A DNA stretch of 9,504 nt, taken from assembly GCA_025965735.1 (NCBI GenBank), contig JAOPWK010000103.1, positions 1 through 9,504 of the forward strand, read 5' to 3'. The notes under the pieces are model-generated. The model was not told where the DNA came from and made no database searches. It saw only the letters and a list, made by a program, of their open reading frames with translations. The stretch comes from Frankiales bacterium. Lineage in GTDB: Bacteria > Actinomycetota > Actinomycetes > Mycobacteriales > SCTD01. Positions 5,693 through 9,504 of the stretch are shown here, piece by piece; within the stretch, counting starts at the first letter, position 1; each line of letters opens with the position of its first letter. A program made the translations under genes and the position numbers.

Positions 5693-5766
5693 GGACGTAT
5701 AGCTCAGTTGGTTAGAGCGCACGCTTCACACGCGTGAGGTCGCAGGTTCGAGTCCTGCTACGTCCA
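5693..5766 (+). tRNA. tRNA-Val (anticodon CAC)
   Basis: Plus-strand cloverleaf: acceptor GGACGTA with TACGTCC, D arm GCTC...GAGC, anticodon stem CACGC/GCGTG enclosing TTCACAC (anticodon CAC), T arm GCAGG-TTCGAGT-CCTGC, discriminator A. The 3' CCA is not encoded (next bases CCC). Reads GUG, a major Val codon at this GC content. It starts 19 nt after the membrane-protein stop codon. Confidence 0.97.
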
Positions 5767-5770
5767 CCCC

Positions 5771-5787
5771 ACCGCCCTCGGGACGGT
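5771..5787. terminator. Weak hairpin between convergent tRNA-Val and the 77-aa ORF
   Basis: ACCGCC pairs with GGCGGT-like bases GG(A)CGGT around a CTCG loop, with one bulged A. It sits 4 nt past the tRNA and touches the stop of the minus-strand ORF, so it could serve both. No T-run is present. Confidence 0.3.
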
Positions 5788-6020
5788 CACACCGCCAGCG
5801 GCTCCGCGGCGATCTGCACGAGCGCCTCGCGGCCGAGTGACGCGGTGCTGCGCATCAGCGCCACCCGCTCGGCGCTCTCCGGACGCCCGGCGTAGCGGTC
5901 GGCGAGAGCGGTGAGGCGCAGGACGAGCTCGGCGGTCCGGGCGACCTCGCGCTCCACGTCGTCGAGCGGGATGCTGCGCCGCGTCTGGTGCGGGACGAGG
6001 CCAGGGGTCTGCAGTGCCAT
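5787..6020 (-). CDS. Hypothetical protein, 77 aa
   Basis: Not recognised. The 77 residues start MALQTPGLVPHQTRRSIPLD and are mostly helix-forming, with a heptad-like run DVEREVARTAELVLRLTALADRY split as 21-30 and 31-43, then a second helix rich in Ala/Leu/Glu (about 48-75). No signal peptide, membrane segment, Cys pair or enzyme motif is visible; a small soluble helical-hairpin protein is likely. Coding evidence is the near-uniform G/C third base and the ATG at 6020 with GGAG 5 nt upstream. It is convergent with tRNA-Val(CAC) and divergent from the lipoprotein gene, so it is probably its own transcript. Confidence 0.65.
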   Translation of the reverse strand: MALQTPGLVPHQTRRSIPLDDVEREVARTAELVLRLTALADRYAGRPESAERVALMRSTASLGREALVQIAAEPLAV

Positions 6021-6100
6021 GGTGCTCCAGTCGGATCAAGGACGGAGGCAGCGCCGGCGCAGGCCGGACGCTCGAAGCGGCAGTGTGGCACCGCTGCGCC

Positions 6101-6118
6101 CGCTCGGACACCCGAGCG
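6101..6118. repeat. Perfect 7-bp inverted repeat in a divergent intergenic region
   Basis: CGCTCGG (6101-6107), loop ACAC, CCGAGCG (6112-6118). It lies in the 164-nt gap between the 77-aa ORF (minus) and the lipoprotein gene (plus), so it is not positioned as a terminator of either. It may be an operator or a leader hairpin, or simply chance in GC-rich DNA. Confidence 0.35.
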
Positions 6119-6184
6119 CCCGACGCGCGGGGGAACGCCGGCTATGTCCCGCAGTGCGGGCCGCGGCGGGGCCACACTCGGCGC

Positions 6185-6808
6185 ATGAGCCGCCGCACCG
6201 CCACCGCCCTCACCCTCGCCGCCTGCCTGCTGGCCGTTGCCTGCAGCGACGGCCCCGATCCGACCCGCACCAGCGGTGCCGACCGGCCGGACGACCCCGC
6301 GCGCATCGCGACCGCAGCACCGGAGCGGACGCCGCCCGCGGAGAGCAGTCCCGCGGCTGCCGCGCCCGCGTTCGCCGCCACCACCGGACGGGACGTCGAG
6401 GAGCCCACCGGCGGGCCGCTGACGGTCACCGCGGTGCGCGTCGCGCGGCAGGACGGGTACGACCGCGTCGTCTTCGAGCTGGCCGGCAAGCAGGCCGGGC
6501 AGCCGGGGTGGCGCGTGGAGTACGTCGACAACCCCAGCCGGGACGGCTCCGGCGACCCGGTGGAGGTGGAGGGCGACGCCACGCTCGTCGTCTACGTCGA
6601 CGGCGCCGGCTACCCGTACGACACCGGCCAGGAGGAGGCGGAGTCGGCACCGGTGCCCGCCGACGCCGAGGTGGTGCGCGAGGTCGAGCTCGGCTCGGTC
6701 TTCGAGGGCGTCTACGAGGCGTTCATCGGGACGAGCCGCAAGGCGCCGTTCCGCGTGTTCCGGCTGGCCGACCCGGCGCGGGTCGTGGTGGACGTCCGGC
6801 ACGACTGA
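6185..6808 (+). CDS. AMIN-like domain lipoprotein
   Basis: A 207-residue probable lipoprotein. The N-terminus MSRRTATALTLAACLLAVAC has a short basic region, a hydrophobic core and a lipobox Cys (C20 after AVA; C14 after LAA is a weaker alternative). A Pro/Ala/Thr-rich linker (about 21-75) spans the wall. The rest (78-205) matches the AMIN-like fold found in actinobacterial surface lipoproteins: LTVTAVRVARQDGYDRVVFELAG, WRVEYVDNP, ATLVVYVDGAGYPYD, then FRVFRLADPARVVVDVRHD at the end. AMIN domains generally target proteins to the cell envelope; no enzyme domain is attached here. The ATG lacks a clear ribosome site. CACACT 6 nt upstream could act as a -10 for a leaderless mRNA, but this is weak. 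Confidence 0.82.
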   Translation: MSRRTATALTLAACLLAVACSDGPDPTRTSGADRPDDPARIATAAPERTPPAESSPAAAAPAFAATTGRDVEEPTGGPLTVTAVRVARQDGYDRVVFELAGKQAGQPGWRVEYVDNPSRDGSGDPVEVEGDATLVVYVDGAGYPYDTGQEEAESAPVPADAEVVREVELGSVFEGVYEAFIGTSRKAPFRVFRLADPARVVVDVRHD

Positions 6809-6873
6809 GGGAATCCGCGGGAGCGGGCGCGGCTTGTCGGAGGAGTCCCGCCTCTGACCCGCTAGGAGACCTC

Positions 6874-7314
6874 ATGCCCACGCGCACCGCCCGCACCGCC
6901 TGGAACGGCGGCCTCGCCGACGGCTCGGGCCAGGTCGAGCTCAGCAGCAGCAAGGCCGGCACCTTCGACGTGTCCTTCCCGAAGCGCGCCGCCGACGAGG
7001 CCGGGGGAGCGACCAGCCCCGAGGAGCTCATCGCCGCCGCGCACTCGTCCTGCTTCGCCATGCAGCTCTCGCACCTGATCGCCGAGGCCGGCGGTACGCG
7101 GCAGAGCCTCGAGGTCACCGCCGACGTGACGCTCGGCCCGGACGCCGGCTACGGCGGCTTCCGGATCACCGGCATCGCGCAGAAGGTCGTCGGCGAGGTC
7201 GACGGGCTGGACGAGGCCGGCTTCGTGAAGGCCGCCGAGGCGGCCAAGGCCGGCTGCCCGGTGAGCAAGGCGCTCAAGGCTGTCGAGATGACGCTGGACG
7301 CCTCGCTCGCCTGA
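6874..7314 (+). CDS. osmC: OsmC-family peroxiredoxin
   Basis: A 146-residue cytoplasmic thiol peroxidase that reduces organic hydroperoxides. The two redox cysteines are C60 in EELIAAAHSSCFAMQLSH and C128 in AKAGCPVSKALKA; the active-site Glu in the helix before C60 and an N-terminal Arg are present. It aligns along its whole length with E. coli OsmC (AHWEG-like start AWNGG, SPEEL, TADVTL, AGCPVS) and has the length of that family, which separates it from Ohr. The ATG at 6874 has AGGAG 5 nt upstream. It lies 65 nt after the lipoprotein gene on the same strand; a hairpin follows at 7331-7346. Confidence 0.94.
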   Translation: MPTRTARTAWNGGLADGSGQVELSSSKAGTFDVSFPKRAADEAGGATSPEELIAAAHSSCFAMQLSHLIAEAGGTRQSLEVTADVTLGPDAGYGGFRITGIAQKVVGEVDGLDEAGFVKAAEAAKAGCPVSKALKAVEMTLDASLA

Positions 7315-7330
7315 GGCCGCGAGGCGTCTC

Positions 7331-7346
7331 GGGGTGGCGCCGCCCC
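7331..7346 (+). terminator. Hairpin after osmC
   Basis: GGGGTG (7331-7336), loop GCGC, CGCCCC (7341-7346) forms six pairs including one T-G, 17 nt past the osmC stop. It could end the osmC transcript. It also lies just upstream of the thrS -10, inside the promoter spacer. No T-run follows. Confidence 0.35.
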
Positions 7347-7348
7347 AC

Positions 7349-7354
7349 TAGGCT
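7349..7354 (+). promoter_or_regulatory. -10 element of the thrS promoter
   Basis: TAGGCT is a good match to the actinobacterial TANNNT -10 and would start transcription near 7361, giving a leader of about 28 nt that contains AGGAG. The -35 is not recognisable. The leader has only a 5-bp stem (7352-7364) and is far too short for a T-box. Confidence 0.45.
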
Positions 7355-7388
7355 CGGCGAGCCGACTTCCCCCGCCTCAGGAGCCTTC

Positions 7389-9362
7389 GTGACCACCGCC
7401 TCGCCGCCCGCCGTCGTCCACGTGACCGCGGAGCAGGGGGGGACGACGGCCGGCGAGGTCCTGCGGGCCGCGGGGGTCAAGGACAGCGCCGTGGCGCGCA
7501 TCGGCGGCGAGCTGCGCGACCTGGCGCACGTCGTGGCCGAGGGCGACGCCGTGGAGGCCGTGCCGTACGCCAGCGAGGACGGCCGCAACGTCCTGCGGCA
7601 CAGCGCCGCGCACGTGCTGGCCCAGGCGGTGCAGGACCTGTTCCCGGGCACCCGCCTCGGGATCGGCCCGCCCGTCAAGGACGGCTTCTACTACGACTTC
7701 CTGCCCGAGCGGCCGTTCACGCCGGAGGACATGGCTGCCGTCGAGAAGCGCATGAGCGACATCGTCCGGCAGCGCCAGCGCTTCTCGCGCCGCGTGGTCG
7801 AGGAGGACGCGGCGCGCGAGGAGCTCGCGGACGAGCCGTTCAAGCTCGAGCTCATTGGGCTCAAGGGAGGGTCCTCCGACGAGGACGGCTCCTCGGTCGA
7901 GGTCGGCGGCGCCGAGCTGACCATCTACGACAACCTCACCGGCGACGAGCTGGTCTGGAAGGACCTGTGCCGCGGGCCGCACCTGCCCACCACCCGTGAC
8001 ATCCCCGCCTTCAAGCTCATGCGCACCGCCGCCGCCTACTGGCGCGGTGACCAGAAGAACCCCATGCTGCAGCGCATCTACGGCACCGCGTGGGAGAGCA
8101 AGGACGCGCTCAAGGCGCACCTGACCATGCTCGAGGAGGCCGAGAAGCGCGACCACCGGCGCCTGGGCAGCGAGCTCGACCTGTTCTCCTTCCCGGACGA
8201 GATCGGCTCCGGGCTCGCGGTCTTCCACCCCAAGGGCGGCGTGATCCGCATGGCGATGGAGGAGTACTCCCGCCGGCGGCACGTCGAGGAGGGCTACGAC
8301 TTCGTCGCCACCCCGCACATCACCAAGGGGCAGCTGTTCGAGACCAGCGGGCACCTGCAGTGGTACGCGGAGGGCATGTACCCGCCGATGCAGCTCGACG
8401 CGGAGGGCGACAAGCCCGGCCAGGACTACTACCTGAAGCCGATGAACTGCCCGATGCACAACCTGGTCTTCCGCTCGCGCGGGCGGTCGTACCGCGAGCT
8501 TCCGCTGCGGCTGTTCGAGTTCGGGACCGTCTACCGCTACGAGAAGTCCGGCGTGGTGCACGGTCTCACCCGCGCCCGCGGCTTCACCCAGGACGACGCG
8601 CACATCTACTGCACCCGCGAGCAGATGAAGGACGAGCTCGCCTCGCTGCTGAGCTTCGTGCTCGGCCTGCTGCGCGACTACGGCCTTACGGACTTCTACC
8701 TCGAGCTGTCCACCAAGGACCCGGTCAAGTACGTCGGCGACGACGAGACCTGGGAGGAGGCGACCCGCACGCTGGAGGAGGTCGCCCAGGAGAGCGGCCT
8801 CGAGCTGGTGCCCGACCCGGGCGGCGCCGCCTTCTACGGCCCGAAGATCAGCGTGCAGGCCCGCGACGCCATCGGCCGCACCTGGCAGATGTCGACGATC
8901 CAGCTGGACTTCAACCTGCCCGAGCGCTTCGAGCTGGAGTACCAGGCCGCGGACGGCTCGCGTCAGCGGCCGGTGATGATCCACCGCGCGCTGTTCGGCT
9001 CGATCGAGCGCTTCTTCGCCGTGCTGCTCGAGCACTACGCCGGCGCGTTCCCGGCCTGGCTCGCCCCGGTGCAGGTCGTCGGCATCCCGGTGCACAGCGA
9101 CTACGACGGCTACCTGCTCGACATCGGGAAGCGCCTGCAGGCCGAGGGGATCCGCGTCGAGGTGGACACCTCGGACGACCGGATGCAGAAGAAGATCCGC
9201 TCGGCGCAGAAGAGCAAGGTGCCGTTCACGCTCATCGCCGGCGAGGAGGACATCAGCAAGGGCGCGGTGTCCTTCCGCTACCGCGACGGCACGCAGGAGA
9301 ACGGCGTGCCGGTGGACGAGGCCGTGGCCAAGGTCGTGCAGGCGGTCCGGGACCGGACCTGA
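7389..9362 (+). CDS. thrS: Threonine--tRNA ligase
   Basis: Class II ThrRS of 657 residues, a normal full length, charging tRNA-Thr in the cytoplasm. Order of domains: N-terminal TGS-like domain (about 1-65), editing domain with HSAAH (H71, H75) and DLCRGPH (C194, H198) that removes mischarged Ser, catalytic core with the three zinc ligands C354 (MNCPMH), H405 (DDAHIY) and H532 (MIHRALFG), spaced as in the E. coli enzyme, and the C-terminal anticodon-binding domain (about 557-657). A Ser/Asp-rich insertion GGSSDEDGSSVEVGG lies before the DLCRGPH segment. GTG start with AGGAG 5 nt upstream. The stop TGATG overlaps the ATG of the next gene by one base, so the two are cotranscribed. Confidence 0.97.
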   Translation: MTTASPPAVVHVTAEQGGTTAGEVLRAAGVKDSAVARIGGELRDLAHVVAEGDAVEAVPYASEDGRNVLRHSAAHVLAQAVQDLFPGTRLGIGPPVKDGFYYDFLPERPFTPEDMAAVEKRMSDIVRQRQRFSRRVVEEDAAREELADEPFKLELIGLKGGSSDEDGSSVEVGGAELTIYDNLTGDELVWKDLCRGPHLPTTRDIPAFKLMRTAAAYWRGDQKNPMLQRIYGTAWESKDALKAHLTMLEEAEKRDHRRLGSELDLFSFPDEIGSGLAVFHPKGGVIRMAMEEYSRRRHVEEGYDFVATPHITKGQLFETSGHLQWYAEGMYPPMQLDAEGDKPGQDYYLKPMNCPMHNLVFRSRGRSYRELPLRLFEFGTVYRYEKSGVVHGLTRARGFTQDDAHIYCTREQMKDELASLLSFVLGLLRDYGLTDFYLELSTKDPVKYVGDDETWEEATRTLEEVAQESGLELVPDPGGAAFYGPKISVQARDAIGRTWQMSTIQLDFNLPERFELEYQAADGSRQRPVMIHRALFGSIERFFAVLLEHYAGAFPAWLAPVQVVGIPVHSDYDGYLLDIGKRLQAEGIRVEVDTSDDRMQKKIRSAQKSKVPFTLIAGEEDISKGAVSFRYRDGTQENGVPVDEAVAKVVQAVRDRT

Positions 9363-9504
9363 TGGACGAGCAGCACGACGAGCAGCAGGGGGTGGGCATC
9401 CCGGACGCCTTCGCCCGGCTCTACACGCCGCACCGGATGGCGTACATCAAGGGAGAGGGCAAGGGCGGCGACTGCCCGTTCTGCACGATCCCGGCGCTGG
9501 ACGA
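9362..9504 (+). CDS. HIT-family protein, N-terminal part (runs off the window)
   Basis: The first 47 residues of a gene cut by the window edge: a polar lead with DEQHDEQQ, then IPDAFARLYTPHRMAYIKG and GGDCPFCTIPALD. This is the usual N-terminus of the actinobacterial HIT protein encoded right after thrS (mycobacterial Rv2613c type, reported as a diadenosine tetraphosphate phosphorylase). CPFC (38-41) is a probable zinc site. The catalytic HxHxH motif lies outside the window, so the activity is inferred. The ATG overlaps the thrS stop (TGATG). In mycobacteria this gene leads into pgsA and phosphatidylinositol mannoside synthesis. Confidence 0.85.
   Translation, partial: MDEQHDEQQGVGIPDAFARLYTPHRMAYIKGEGKGGDCPFCTIPALD

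Noticed and set aside
5911..6873. Extension of the osmC frame upstream to 5911
   Set aside because: Runs through the lipoprotein gene in another frame and is Arg-rich noise; ATG 6874 has AGGAG and matches OsmC.
7355..7388. T-box or other riboswitch in the thrS leader
   Set aside because: The leader is only about 28-34 nt with one 5-bp stem, too short for any known tRNA-sensing element.
7377..9095. Minus-strand ORF of 572 codons opposite thrS
   Set aside because: Antisense shadow of thrS, caused by the scarcity of stop codons in high-GC DNA.

Overview
The window is chromosomal DNA from a very GC-rich actinobacterium. Third codon positions are almost all G or C, several genes start with GTG, -10 elements are of the TAGNNT kind, and an SsgB-type cell-division/sporulation regulator is present, which points to a morphologically complex actinomycete. 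The genus cannot be fixed from the sequence. I see no phage, insertion sequence, CRISPR array or plasmid signal. As I recall, ssgB and thrS lie close together in Streptomyces and thrS-HIT leads into phosphatidylinositol genes in mycobacteria, so the backbone looks like conserved actinobacterial synteny.

Layout. Positions 1-2300 are a minus-strand block: a 41-residue cysteine-rich protein (2175-2300) with a promoter that would give a leaderless mRNA, then a baeRF/Rv2629-type eRF1-Pelota relative of the Balon ribosome-hibernation group (966-2087), then the start of the glycogen debranching enzyme glgX (1-927, cut by the window edge). On the plus strand, 2375-2710 holds a small acidic open reading frame that appears to carry two compensating frameshifts. 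It faces a tRNA cluster transcribed on the minus strand in the order Gly(GCC), Cys(GCA), Val(GAC), with a hairpin between the two. Upstream of the cluster on the same strand is the ssgB-like gene (3118-3561).

Divergent from ssgB is a plus-strand set: an ECF sigma factor (3783-4475), its membrane RskA-type anti-sigma factor (4472-5260, 4-nt overlap), and a small PGPGW/TIGR02611-type membrane protein (5293-5673). A tRNA-Val(CAC) gene follows 19 nt later. The sigma gene is preceded by CCATCC-N16-CGAAC, close to the promoter I recall for mycobacterial SigK, so the pair probably controls itself. A short minus-strand ORF of unknown function (5787-6020) is convergent with the tRNA and divergent from an AMIN-like lipoprotein gene (6185-6808). 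Then come osmC (6874-7314), thrS (7389-9362) and the start of a HIT-family gene (9362-9504), which overlaps the thrS stop by one base.

Themes. Several genes concern dormancy, stress or development: the hibernation-factor homologue, glycogen use, SsgB, a membrane-gated sigma factor and the peroxidase OsmC. Translation genes make up the rest: four tRNAs, ThrRS and the probable ribosome factor. The least expected items are the small Cys-rich gene ahead of the Balon-like gene, the same-strand arrangement of that gene with glgX, the doubly frameshifted ORF, and the candidate SigK-type and SigB/SigH-type promoters in the ssgB-sigma divergent region.
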